From assembly GCF_015319355.1 (NCBI RefSeq), contig NZ_JADILU010000003.1, forward strand, positions 62,001 to 126,000: DNA of 64,000 nucleotides. Reading direction: 5' to 3'. Origin of the DNA: Psychroserpens luteus. GTDB lineage: Bacteria; Bacteroidota; Bacteroidia; Flavobacteriales; Flavobacteriaceae. The notes beneath the pieces are model-generated. The model saw only the letters and a program-made list of their open reading frames with translations, ran no database searches and had not been told where the DNA came from. Every line of letters starts with the position of its first letter. Within the stretch, counting starts at the first letter, position 1. Positions 16,621 to 24,209 of the stretch are shown here, piece by piece. The position numbers were made by a program, and so were the translations under genes.

Positions 16621-16736
16621 CCTGTTGGCTTTTATTTTTTCAATTCTATATTTATCCATTCCGCAACCGGAATTCAATACTTCAAATTCTTCGTCTCCAC
16701 TTTTTGTCAAATATTTGATTAATTTTTTCAAACTAT
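16612..16736 (-). pseudogene. C-terminal fragment of a lost gene
   Basis: Minus-strand open frame of about 41 codons following a stop codon, without a proper start: L-K-K-L-I-K-Y-L-T-K-S-G-D-E-E-F-E-V then G-C-G-M-D-K-Y-R and a stop next to repeat H. The position directly before a type-1 repeat, where cassette genes normally end, suggests the 3' end of a cassette gene whose 5' part was deleted. Product unknown. Confidence 0.45.
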
Positions 16737-16785
16737 TAATTGAGTTCTATGGCGTTTTATCTTAATACAGTCAAAGGGTTTTGAA

Positions 16786-18858
16786 TTACTTCAACTTCTT
16801 CAATAAATAAGAAAATTTCAAAGCGTGTGATTTAGCACGTTGGTCGTTTGTAGATGAACCTGCATGGCCTCCTTCGGTATTTTCATAATAATAGGTTTTA
16901 TAACCCATATCGTTCATTTTAGCTACCATTTTTCGGGCATGTCCAGGATGCACTCTATCATCTCGTGTAGAGGTGACAAAGAATACTTCTGGATAATCTA
17001 TTCCTTTTTTCAAGTTGTGGTAAGGAGAATATTTTTTGAGGTATTCCCACTCTTCAGGAATGTCTGGATTACCGTACTCGCCAATCCAACTAGCACCTGC
17101 CAACAGTTTATTGAAACGCTGCATATCTAATAATGGAACTTGACACACCACAGCATTGTATAAATCTGGTCGTTGGGTAAATGCAACACCCACTAATAAG
17201 CCACCATTACTGCCTCCCATAATACCTAAATGCTTTGGCGAGCTAACTTTCCTGGAAATTAAATCTTCAGTTACTCCATATAAATCGTCAAATACATTTT
17301 GACGTTTTTCTTTCATTCCATCTTGATGCCATTTTGGACCATACTCACCACCACCACGTATATTAGCCACTACATAAACGCCTCCTTTATCTAGCCACGA
17401 TACACCAATAGTTGAAGCATAATAAGGTATTTCTGAAATCTCATAGCCACCATATGCATAAATTAGCGTGGGATTAGAACCATCATATTTCATTCCTTTG
17501 GCACTTACCATAAAATAAGGCACCATTGTACCATCTTTGGATTTCGCTTTATGTTGTTGTATTTCGTATTTACTTCCGTCAAAATATGCTGGTAACGATT
17601 TGTAGGTTTCAAATGTATTCTTGCTGGCATCAGCAAAATACATTGTAGATGGTGTCGTGAAATTTGTAAACTCAAAGAAATAATCATCTGAAAGCTCATT
17701 TGTACCCGCAATGTAAATACTGCCAAAATCTGGCGCATTTACCTTTTCGCTACTCCACTTTTCGTTATTGAATGAATAGATGTATAACTCACTCTTAACG
17801 TTTGTTAAAAGGCTGATTAGTAATTTGTTTTTAGTTGTGGAAACTTGTGTGATACTTGAAAATTCATCAGGTTCTATAATGAGTTGAATTTCCTTATTAC
17901 CTTTTAATAATTCGGTGAAATTTAGACTTATGAGTGCTCCTGTTTTATAGGTTTTGCTGTTTACTGACCAGTCTGATTTTAATTGTATAATAAATTGATT
18001 ATTTAAAATATTAGAAGGCATAGCGTCATCAGGAATGTCTAAGAAGATTGCTTTATTGTTGTGCCAAACAAAATTGCGGTTTGTAAAAAATGTTGATGCT
18101 TGAGTGATCATTGTATATGCCTGTGAACCATCTCGAAAAACAAAGCCCCAAGTACCAACATCTGTAGTTTCTCCCTCATAAATTAGTTGTGCATCTTTTA
18201 ACAATGTCCCACGTTTCCATAATTTTACCTGTCTAGGGTAACCAGAGGTTGTCACTGTACCTTCTCCAAAATCAGATGCTACTACCAAGGTATTTTCATC
18301 AACATAATTAACACCTCCTTTAGTGTCATCTATTGAAAATCCGTTTTCTATAAATTGTTTTTTATTTACATCAAATTCTTTGATAAATACAGCATCGCCA
18401 CCACCATTAGAAAGCTGAATTAAAAATCGATTATAATCAGGATATAAGCCATTACTACCTTTGTACACCCATTTTTTACCCTCTTTTTTTGAAAGTTCAT
18501 CTAAATCAAGAAGGGTTTCCCAAACTGGATTTCCGCTGGTATAGCTTTCTAAAGAACTTCTTCTCCAAATTCCCCTTACGTGATTTTTGTCTTGCCAGAA
18601 GCTGTAAGCAAAATCCCCGAGAATTGCAGGATATACTAATTTTTCTGAAGAATTATAAATCGCTAAGCTATTGTCAAACATAGACTGATAATCATCTTCA
18701 GCGGTGAGTTCTTCAAGCGTCGCTTTATTTTGAGCGTTTACAAACTCCAGTGATTTTTGGCTGTCAATTTCTTCTAACCACAAATAGTTGTCTTCCTGTG
18801 CATTCATTACTTGGTTTAGACCTATTAAAGTAACGAGTAATAAAAAATATTTTTTCAT
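16786..18858 (-). CDS. prolyl oligopeptidase family serine peptidase (S9A), secreted
   Basis: 690 aa, full length for a prolyl endopeptidase. Signal peptide about residues 1-20 (ending M-N-A-Q), beta-propeller about 60-410, catalytic alpha/beta-hydrolase domain after about 440. The nucleophile motif G-G-S-N-G-G has Ser near 549, Asp lies in R-D-D-R-V-H-P (about 635) and His in G-G-H-A-G (about 665). It cleaves short peptides after proline in the periplasm. Downstream of the DUF885 peptidase gene on the same strand with a palindromic spacer between them, so the pair may act together in peptide use. Confidence 0.93.
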   Translation of the reverse strand: MKKYFLLLVTLIGLNQVMNAQEDNYLWLEEIDSQKSLEFVNAQNKATLEELTAEDDYQSMFDNSLAIYNSSEKLVYPAILGDFAYSFWQDKNHVRGIWRRSSLESYTSGNPVWETLLDLDELSKKEGKKWVYKGSNGLYPDYNRFLIQLSNGGGDAVFIKEFDVNKKQFIENGFSIDDTKGGVNYVDENTLVVASDFGEGTVTTSGYPRQVKLWKRGTLLKDAQLIYEGETTDVGTWGFVFRDGSQAYTMITQASTFFTNRNFVWHNNKAIFLDIPDDAMPSNILNNQFIIQLKSDWSVNSKTYKTGALISLNFTELLKGNKEIQLIIEPDEFSSITQVSTTKNKLLISLLTNVKSELYIYSFNNEKWSSEKVNAPDFGSIYIAGTNELSDDYFFEFTNFTTPSTMYFADASKNTFETYKSLPAYFDGSKYEIQQHKAKSKDGTMVPYFMVSAKGMKYDGSNPTLIYAYGGYEISEIPYYASTIGVSWLDKGGVYVVANIRGGGEYGPKWHQDGMKEKRQNVFDDLYGVTEDLISRKVSSPKHLGIMGGSNGGLLVGVAFTQRPDLYNAVVCQVPLLDMQRFNKLLAGASWIGEYGNPDIPEEWEYLKKYSPYHNLKKGIDYPEVFFVTSTRDDRVHPGHARKMVAKMNDMGYKTYYYENTEGGHAGSSTNDQRAKSHALKFSYLLKKLK

Positions 18859-18880
18859 AATTCTATTGGTTTTAATTTTT

Positions 18881-18914
18881 CTTCGGAAATTTTAAACAAT
18901 TGAAATTTCCGAAG
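18881..18914. repeat. hairpin-forming inverted repeat built from two TTCCGAAG words
   Basis: CTTCGGAAATTT at 18881-18892 and AAATTTCCGAAG at 18903-18914 form a 12-bp perfect stem with a 10-base loop, between the two peptidase genes. Neither side carries a clear U-tract, so an ordinary intrinsic terminator is not certain; it may end or process the DUF885 message or bind a protein. Confidence 0.7.
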
Positions 18915-18988
18915 AGAAAATACTAGTTAATCTTATTTAAAAATGTAGCCTTTGTTGTGAATGTTTTTTCATGAATTATTACTTAAAT

Positions 18989-20740
18989 TTACTTCAACAT
19001 CAACTCTCGTATATATTTTACGGGCGAATTTCCGTAGCTTAAAAACTGCTCGTGAAATTCTTTTAAATCAAACGAATCTCCTTTTAGTGCTTTCATCTCT
19101 TCTCTAAGTTCATAAATTTCAGAAAAACCGGTAAAATAAGAACTGAGTTGTGCAGAACTTAAGGTAACTCTTACCCACTTTTCTTCAGCCTCTGTTTTTT
19201 CTTGAAAAGCTTCTGCAATCATCAATTGCATCGCTTCTTCTTTTTGAAGATTAAGCACATGATAGCTATAGTCCAAAATGGTATTTGTAACAGATCTTAA
19301 GTGCCATTTGCTTCTCATCAACCACATTTCTGGCGAGTTATTATAGCCTTCTTCTAGCATCATTAATTCGGCATAGTTTGCCCAGCCTTCAACCATAGCA
19401 CCATTGGCTAGTATAGACTTAATGATACTTGGAGATTCATTCCCATACACAAGCTGCGTATAATGACCTGGAATTCCTTCGTGGATATTCAGAATTTGAA
19501 GGATATAGTGGTTGTATTCTCTTAAAAAACTTTCAGCTTCTTCATCGCTATAATCGTCAAGTGGAGTGACATTGTAATAAGTGTCTTTTCCTTTTTCGTA
19601 AGGACCAGGACTGCTTACAGATGCACCACTAACTCCACGCATATGTACTGGCATTTCGCGCACTACTAAAGGCTTAGAAGGGTCTTGTGTTAAAAGGTCG
19701 TGTTCTTTTACAAATGCAGCGAGGATGGGCATCTGACGTCTAATTTCATCAACAAAGTCTTCACGAGCTACGTGTTTTTCGGCAATTTTATCAATTAGCA
19801 TTTTTACCATCACAATCTTATCTGTGGGCTTCTCAACATTTGCTAGATGATTATCCCAAATCGAATCTGAAATTTCAATCATTTGCTCGTGTATCTTCTT
19901 CTTCTCTTTTAATGCGTTATTATATATTTCTTCAGCTGTATAAGCTGAGTTGTTTTCTAAGGCATATTTTTTATCGAATAGCGCTTTCCCTATTCTTGGG
20001 CTTTCGGCTTTACCATCTGCAAGTTCAACTTTAAGTTTTTCAAGTGAAGATATATAGTTACTAACCGCCTCTTTTGATGCTTGTACTCTTGCTATAAGCG
20101 TTTCTTTTTTAGTATCGCTTAGTGTTGAACTTGAAATAGACTCCAGAAGATTATCTCCTAAAATACTCAAAGCTCCCTGATTTTGATTTAAGCCAAGTTC
20201 AAGATGCTCCATAGTAGGCCTTGTAAGGTTTTCAATTGCTTTTTCATAATAGGCGGGAACTTTTGCTAGCAGTGCAGACAAAATCTCTAATCGGGTTTCA
20301 AGATCTGCATAATCACCGTTCACAATCGTCCATACGCGACCTGTTATATTGTAACCAGATGCATCCCATTCATGTCCTTTAAACTCGTTAACATACCATG
20401 CTCCAGATTCCAACGTATTTTCTATGAGGTGGTAGTCAATTTTATTACCATCATCTAAGTTGGCGAGCTCAAACGTTTGGAGCTTAGAATCCATTTCTTT
20501 AAGCGAATTGAGGAATTTTTGTTTGTTTTCTTCTGAATCGATATTCAATATAGAATCGTACTCATGTAATCCAACGTATGATGCCCAACCTGGACTTTGT
20601 TTCCAAAGACCCTTTAAGAATTCTTCTTTATAGATATCAAAATTCTCGTTTTGGTCAATGACGACTTCCTTTTTTGGTTGTTCTTTGCAAGCTGATACTG
20701 AAATAATAAGTATCATTACTAAAAGGATTTGTTTTTTCAT
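18989..20740 (-). CDS. DUF885 family metallopeptidase-like lipoprotein
   Basis: 583 aa, near full length for DUF885. Lipoprotein signal with lipobox S-V-S-A-C (Cys about 18). The diagnostic zinc-binding-like motif H-E-G-I-P-G-H-Y is near residues 418-425, with the downstream G-W-A-N-Y-A-E-L-M segment about 30 residues later supplying a third ligand. DUF885 proteins are viewed as putative zinc carboxypeptidases or dipeptidases. Located at the cell envelope and probably partnered with the S9A peptidase downstream. Confidence 0.88.
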   Translation of the reverse strand: MKKQILLVMILIISVSACKEQPKKEVVIDQNENFDIYKEEFLKGLWKQSPGWASYVGLHEYDSILNIDSEENKQKFLNSLKEMDSKLQTFELANLDDGNKIDYHLIENTLESGAWYVNEFKGHEWDASGYNITGRVWTIVNGDYADLETRLEILSALLAKVPAYYEKAIENLTRPTMEHLELGLNQNQGALSILGDNLLESISSSTLSDTKKETLIARVQASKEAVSNYISSLEKLKVELADGKAESPRIGKALFDKKYALENNSAYTAEEIYNNALKEKKKIHEQMIEISDSIWDNHLANVEKPTDKIVMVKMLIDKIAEKHVAREDFVDEIRRQMPILAAFVKEHDLLTQDPSKPLVVREMPVHMRGVSGASVSSPGPYEKGKDTYYNVTPLDDYSDEEAESFLREYNHYILQILNIHEGIPGHYTQLVYGNESPSIIKSILANGAMVEGWANYAELMMLEEGYNNSPEMWLMRSKWHLRSVTNTILDYSYHVLNLQKEEAMQLMIAEAFQEKTEAEEKWVRVTLSSAQLSSYFTGFSEIYELREEMKALKGDSFDLKEFHEQFLSYGNSPVKYIRELMLK

Positions 20741-20815
20741 GATTTATACTTTGATTGGTTGATAGTTAAATATTTAAGGCGCTTGGTCGCCTAAAAAAAT
20801 CATATATCTTCTATT

Positions 20816-21034
20816 GTTATAAATTAAACTTTACTGTAGAATATTACGGTATATACAAAGTTCTCTATGCTAAAGGTAAAGCAACTGTTTTATTAAACCT
20901 ATAGGTAGATTTACGTGTATTTCAATAAAAGTATGTTAACGGAATTTGGTTTATTTACGCTTTACTTTAGTGATGAAAACTTTGTTTTAAGATTAGCTTA
21001 AAATTGCTTGTTTTTTAACTCAGTTATTTATTAG
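20816..21034. repeat. type-2 intergenic repeat, copy c
   Basis: Full-length but diverged copy: ATAAATTAAACTTTACTGTA at the start, TATTAAACCTATAGGTAG in the middle, and AGATTAGCTTAAAATTGCTT with TTTTTTAACTCAGTT at the end. It fills the gap between the DUF885 gene and the next small gene. Confidence 0.75.
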
Positions 21035-21676
21035 CTACTGTTTTTTAATTCTGACTTTCATTACGGGAATAGAATCTTTTACAGCAATAATTTCTCCAAA
21101 CATACTGTATTTAGTATTTACTTTCAAAGTGTCTTTTTTAAAATAGTAAACTCTTTTATTTAAACTTCCTTCGTGAAAATCGGATTCAATTTCCACTTTA
21201 TCAATTGTAGTTTTTAAGTATGTATTTAGTTTTTCAGGAATTTTTAAATCATCTTTTGTAATTATAATGTATTTTTTGTTCCATATTCCTGAAAATTCTG
21301 AATCATATTGCCCAGTACACATTTGAATAAGGACATTTTTAGAGTTTTCAATTTTTATTTCTTGAGAACATGGTAGGTAAAAAATACTTCCATTCCATTT
21401 GTATTCACTTCCTCTCCAAATGGTTGCTTTCAGCATTATTAAGGCAGTAAATATTGAAAAAAAAAGTATAAAAATAAGGTGTACAGCCCTTCCTTTTTTA
21501 TGAGATTTAATAGTTAATACTATGTGAGTTATTGTTCCTATATAAAGCACTAAATAGCCTATCATATCACCAAGTCCTAGACCAAAAGAAATATGCTTGT
21601 AAAAAGTTCCAAGTCCACAAATAACAATTAATATTCCAAGGATAAGTAAATTAGATATTTTTAAGAATTTTGTCAT
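21035..21676 (-). CDS. membrane protein, unknown
   Basis: 213 aa. Three hydrophobic segments at about 11-30, 36-56 and 67-85, then a ~125-residue soluble C-terminal region with strand-like periodicity (C-S-Q-E-I-K-I-E-N, Y-Y-F-K-K-D-T-L-K). No motif recognised. Lies between a type-2 and a type-3 repeat. Confidence 0.6.
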   Translation of the reverse strand: MTKFLKISNLLILGILIVICGLGTFYKHISFGLGLGDMIGYLVLYIGTITHIVLTIKSHKKGRAVHLIFILFFSIFTALIMLKATIWRGSEYKWNGSIFYLPCSQEIKIENSKNVLIQMCTGQYDSEFSGIWNKKYIIITKDDLKIPEKLNTYLKTTIDKVEIESDFHEGSLNKRVYYFKKDTLKVNTKYSMFGEIIAVKDSIPVMKVRIKKQ

Positions 21677-21699
21677 TCGTTCAATTGCAACTGAAGTTT

Positions 21700-21822
21700 A
21701 CGTATAAGAATAGTGCGGTTTTGTGTTCGAGGTTTTACCGCAGGAAAAATTAGAAGCTTGTAAATGAGCAACTAACTTTGTATTAGCTAAAAAAGCATTT
21801 TTTTATATATAGTGTTAGGCAC
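21700..21822. repeat. type-3 intergenic repeat, copy 1 (attC-like)
   Basis: Shares GGAAAAATTAGAAGCTTGTA, AGCAACTAAC and TTAGCTAAAAAAGCATTTTT with copy 2 at 22387-22520. It ends in TATATATAGTGTTAGGC, i.e. a canonical GTTRRRY core. Confidence 0.7.
21814..21822. repeat. cassette end, pairs with 22387-22395
   Basis: GTTAGGCAC; its exact reverse complement GTGCCTAAC lies on the other side of the two-gene cassette. These match the attC core consensus GTTRRRY and RYYYAAC without mismatch. Confidence 0.75.
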
Positions 21823-21829
21823 TAGCTTT

Positions 21830-22105
21830 TCATGTTTTCTTTTGTCTCAAATTATATAGGTCAATAAATTTGTGTAAGTCATCTTCCATATCGGCAGTAG
21901 GAAAATATTTTTTCATTTCTGTATCAAATTCTATCCATTTTTCTAAACCAGCATCCTTGGCAAAGGAAAATATGTTTTGCTCTAAACTCTCAGTCCTTTT
22001 TGATGTACTATCATCTTTTATTTTATGACTGTTTAACATCCATTCACCACAATATACTATAGTAAGTAGAGTTTTATATTCCTCTTTTGTTAATTCTATT
22101 TTCAT
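21830..22105 (-). CDS. small soluble protein, unknown
   Basis: 91 aa, helical and charged: an N-terminal K-E-E-Y-K-T-L-L-T-I-V-Y-C-G-E-W-M-L-N-S-H segment, then E-K-W-I-E-F-D-T-E-M. No family recognised. The start lies 4 bp after the stop of the 86-aa gene upstream, so the two form a pair in one cassette and could be partner proteins (for example toxin-antitoxin-like or a small complex), though no such motif is visible. Confidence 0.55.
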   Translation of the reverse strand: MKIELTKEEYKTLLTIVYCGEWMLNSHKIKDDSTSKRTESLEQNIFSFAKDAGLEKWIEFDTEMKKYFPTADMEDDLHKFIDLYNLRQKKT

Positions 22106-22109
22106 GATT

Positions 22110-22370
22110 TTATTCAGATGGTTCTTTTGGGAGTTTTTTTAAATTTTTTATATATCTATCATTATCAAATGGTTTCCCCATTTTAATAATTTCAAACAAT
22201 TCTATAGACACACATTGTCCTATCATTTGTAGGGATTGAAAGTCATTATAACCACTTTTCGTCAATTTGTTATAAATGATTTTTGTTTCAGGAGGATCAT
22301 TATTTTCTAGTTGATTTTTCACTATTTCTAGAATCTGCTCTTTTAATATTTCATTATTATTCATGGTCAA
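22110..22370 (-). CDS. small soluble protein, unknown
   Basis: 86 aa, predicted all-helical (N-N-E-I-L-K-E-Q-I-L-E-I-V-K-N-Q-L-E-N, P-P-E-T-K-I-I-Y-N-K-L, S-L-Q-M-I-G-Q-C-V). The layout resembles the many small uncharacterised helical proteins of Bacteroidota paired with an unknown partner. First gene of the two-gene cassette. Confidence 0.55.
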   Translation of the reverse strand: MTMNNNEILKEQILEIVKNQLENNDPPETKIIYNKLTKSGYNDFQSLQMIGQCVSIELFEIIKMGKPFDNDRYIKNLKKLPKEPSE

Positions 22371-22386
22371 ACGGATTTTACAGCTT

Positions 22387-22520
22387 GTGCCTAACGTTTA
22401 TGTATATGGAAAGTTGTGTGTTTGTGTGCGAGGATTTTCCGAAGGAAAATTAGAAGCTAGCAAACAAAGCAACTGACATTGATTAAGCTAAAAATAGTAA
22501 TTTTTTATATACTATGTTGG
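22387..22520. repeat. type-3 intergenic repeat, copy 2 (attC-like)
   Basis: Begins with the canonical R''-like GTGCCTAACG, contains GATTTTCCGAAGGAAAATTA and AAGCAACTGACATTGATTAA, and ends ACTATGTTGGTAATAGCC. The inner TTTTCC-GAA-GGAAAA is itself a small palindrome. Confidence 0.7.
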
Positions 22521-22531
22521 TAATAGCCTTC

Positions 22532-22988
22532 TTATTCAAAGTGTATTTTCATTCTTTGGTGAGTTGCTTTAAATCCCAAATCTTCATAAAATTTAATTGC
22601 CATTGTTCTTTTTTTTGTCAGTCGTTAATTGTAATAAATGAGCATTTCTTTCTTTAGCTCTATTTATAGCCCACTCAAACATAGTTTTTTCAATTCCGAG
22701 TCCTCTTGTCTTTTTCTAATTCTTACAGCTTCTATCTGTGCTCTAATTCCTCCATGATAAGTCAGATATTGAATAAATGACAACTGTAAAGTTCCGATAA
22801 TTTCAGAAATTTCATTTTCCACAACAATTAATTCTTGATTACCGTCAGATTTTATTTTTTCAAATGCATTTAGATCTTCTTTTGGTAAAGGTTTTTGGAA
22901 ATTTTCTCTTTTTTTTGCCAAGTTCATCGTCAGCAATCATTTCTACAATTGTTGAAATATCATTTTTTGTTGCTTTTCTAAAGTTCAT
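22532..22988 (-). pseudogene. GNAT-family N-acetyltransferase, frameshifted
   Basis: Minus-strand reading from ATG at 22988 gives MNFRKATKNDISTIVEM and A-D-D-E-L-G-K. The frame shifts inside an A8 run (22909-22916), continues as N-F-Q-K-P-L-P...G-G-I-R-A-Q-I-E-A-V-R-I-R-K, and shifts again near 22712. It then reads G-L-G-I-E-K-T-M-F-E-W-A-I-N-R and L-L-Q-L-T-T-D-K-K, and shifts a third time at an A8 run (22606-22613) before A-I-K-F-Y-E-D-L-G-F and a stop at 22534. All parts of a ~150-aa acetyltransferase are present in order. Broken gene, or assembly error at homopolymers. Confidence 0.75.
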
Positions 22989-23111
22989 TTTTTGTTCGGT
23001 TTTTTGGCTTACAAATAACTAGTTATATTACATCCAATATATGTTTTTATCAGCTAATCAACATGTGTTATCCAACTTTTTTATTTCCTTCAGAAATTAG
23101 AAATCAAATCG

Positions 23112-23119
23112 TATTTTTG
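23112..23119 (+). promoter_or_regulatory. candidate Bacteroidota -7 element
   Basis: TATTTTTG fits the TAnnTTTG consensus 20 bp before the DUF1684 gene ATG. No clear -33 TTG, so only moderately supported. Confidence 0.35.
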
Positions 23120-23138
23120 AAATCTCAAACTATTTGAA

Positions 23139-23741
23139 ATGAAACATATATTTTTATTACTGCTATTTATATCTACATTAAGTTGTGCTCAAGACAAAAC
23201 ACCAATTGCTGGTGATACTGAATTTCAAAGAGAGATGAATTCAGAATACAAAGACGCTACAAAATCACCATTAAAGGCTAAAGATCGCAAGAGTTTTAAA
23301 GGTTTAGATTTTTTTAAATTTGATTCTACATTTGTTGTTAAAGCTTCGTTTAAGAGAACGCCAGATGAGGATGTATTTAAAATGAAAACGACGACAACTC
23401 GATTACCAGAATACGTAAAATATGGTGTGGTTTCATTTGAATTACATGGGGAAACGTATCAACTAAACATTTATCAAAATCAAGGGTTAATGAAAAAAGA
23501 AGAATATAAAGATTACCTGTTTTTACCTTTTTTAGACAATACTAATGGAGAAGAAAGTTATGGAGGTGGACGTTACATCGATATGACAATCCCTGAAGGT
23601 GATGCTATAGAAATAGACTTTAATAAAGCATACAATCCTTATTGCGCTTATAACGAAAAGTATTCTTGTCCAATTGTTCCAAGAAGTAATTATTTAGACT
23701 TAGAGGTTAGAGCAGGAGTGAAGGTTTTTAAAAAGCACTAA
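23139..23741 (+). CDS. DUF1684 domain lipoprotein
   Basis: 200 aa with a lipoprotein signal (L-S-C near residue 17). The conserved DUF1684 signatures are visible: L-K-A-K-D-R-K-S-F-K-G-L-D-F-F, then F-L-P-F-L-D-N-T-N-G-E-E-S-Y-G-G-G-R-Y and N-P-Y-C-A-Y-N-E-K-Y-S-C-P. Widespread in Bacteroidota and some actinobacteria; biochemical role unknown. Stands alone and faces fluC convergently. Confidence 0.88.
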   Translation: MKHIFLLLLFISTLSCAQDKTPIAGDTEFQREMNSEYKDATKSPLKAKDRKSFKGLDFFKFDSTFVVKASFKRTPDEDVFKMKTTTTRLPEYVKYGVVSFELHGETYQLNIYQNQGLMKKEEYKDYLFLPFLDNTNGEESYGGGRYIDMTIPEGDAIEIDFNKAYNPYCAYNEKYSCPIVPRSNYLDLEVRAGVKVFKKH

Positions 23742-23747
23742 TTTATA

Positions 23748-24113
23748 TTATTTAGCTAAGTACATTCCGAAGAAAACCGCCAAAAATCCCAACACAAAAC
23801 TTGCAATTGTATATATAGCAAATGTCATAAAATCTCCCGATTTTAAAAGCACATGATTTTCATAAGCAAATGTTGAAAAGGTGGTAAAGCCTCCACAAAA
23901 CCCAGTTGCCAGTAATAATGTTTGATTAGATGATAGTGTGTCATTTTTTGCAGCAAAGCCTAAAATTAGTCCTATTAAAAGACTACCTATGACGTTTGCA
24001 GCGAATGTTCCGTAGGGAATTCCGTTTTGAGGATTATTGAGAAATTTTCCTAAAGCAAACCTGAGCATACTCCCAAAACCACCACCAATAAATACGAGTA
24101 GAAACTGTTTCAT
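23748..24113 (-). CDS. crcB: fluoride channel CrcB/Fluc
   Basis: 121 aa, four hydrophobic segments. Fluc signatures G-G-F-G-S-M-L-R-F at the N-terminus, N-V-I-G-S-L-L-I-G and G-F-C-G-G-F-T-T-F-S-T-F in the third segment (the Na+ and Phe-box region) are all present. Forms a dual-topology dimer in the inner membrane that exports F-. No fluoride riboswitch motif could be recognised upstream. Confidence 0.93.
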   Translation of the reverse strand: MKQFLLVFIGGGFGSMLRFALGKFLNNPQNGIPYGTFAANVIGSLLIGLILGFAAKNDTLSSNQTLLLATGFCGGFTTFSTFAYENHVLLKSGDFMTFAIYTIASFVLGFLAVFFGMYLAK

Positions 24114-24209
24114 CTGGTGATTTTTATTTTCTTTATAATCAAATGGAATTCGCTTAATGACATATGATAGTTTGATACATGTTTTGATATGCTACTCATT
24201 CATTTGTTA

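Larger units (their letters stand above)
5727..16625 (-). mobile_element. accessory block 1: array of repeat-bounded gene cassettes
   Basis: All intact genes in this block are on the minus strand and are separated by related ~110-150 bp imperfect inverted repeats (type 1) or a ~220 bp repeat (type 2). Clear cassettes have complementary, cassette-specific ends: TTGTAAGCAATTT at 10346 and AAATTGCTTACAA at 11265 (13 bp perfect), and GTAACACGTT at 13855 with AACGTGTTAT at 14367 (9 of 10). That is the layout of integron cassettes with attC sites. No integrase, transposase or attI was seen. Exact outer limits are uncertain. The DUF262 pair forms a two-gene cassette; the other intact genes stand alone between repeats. 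Confidence 0.65.
20816..23020 (-). mobile_element. accessory block 2: repeat-bounded gene cassettes
   Basis: Contains a membrane-protein gene, a two-gene cassette, and a broken acetyltransferase, all on the minus strand, separated by two type-3 repeats. The two-gene cassette has the most canonical ends in the window: GTTAGGCAC at 21814 and GTGCCTAAC at 22387, matching attC R' (GTTRRRY) and R'' (RYYYAAC). Extending inward, 13 of 14 bases pair. No recombinase gene present. Confidence 0.65.
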
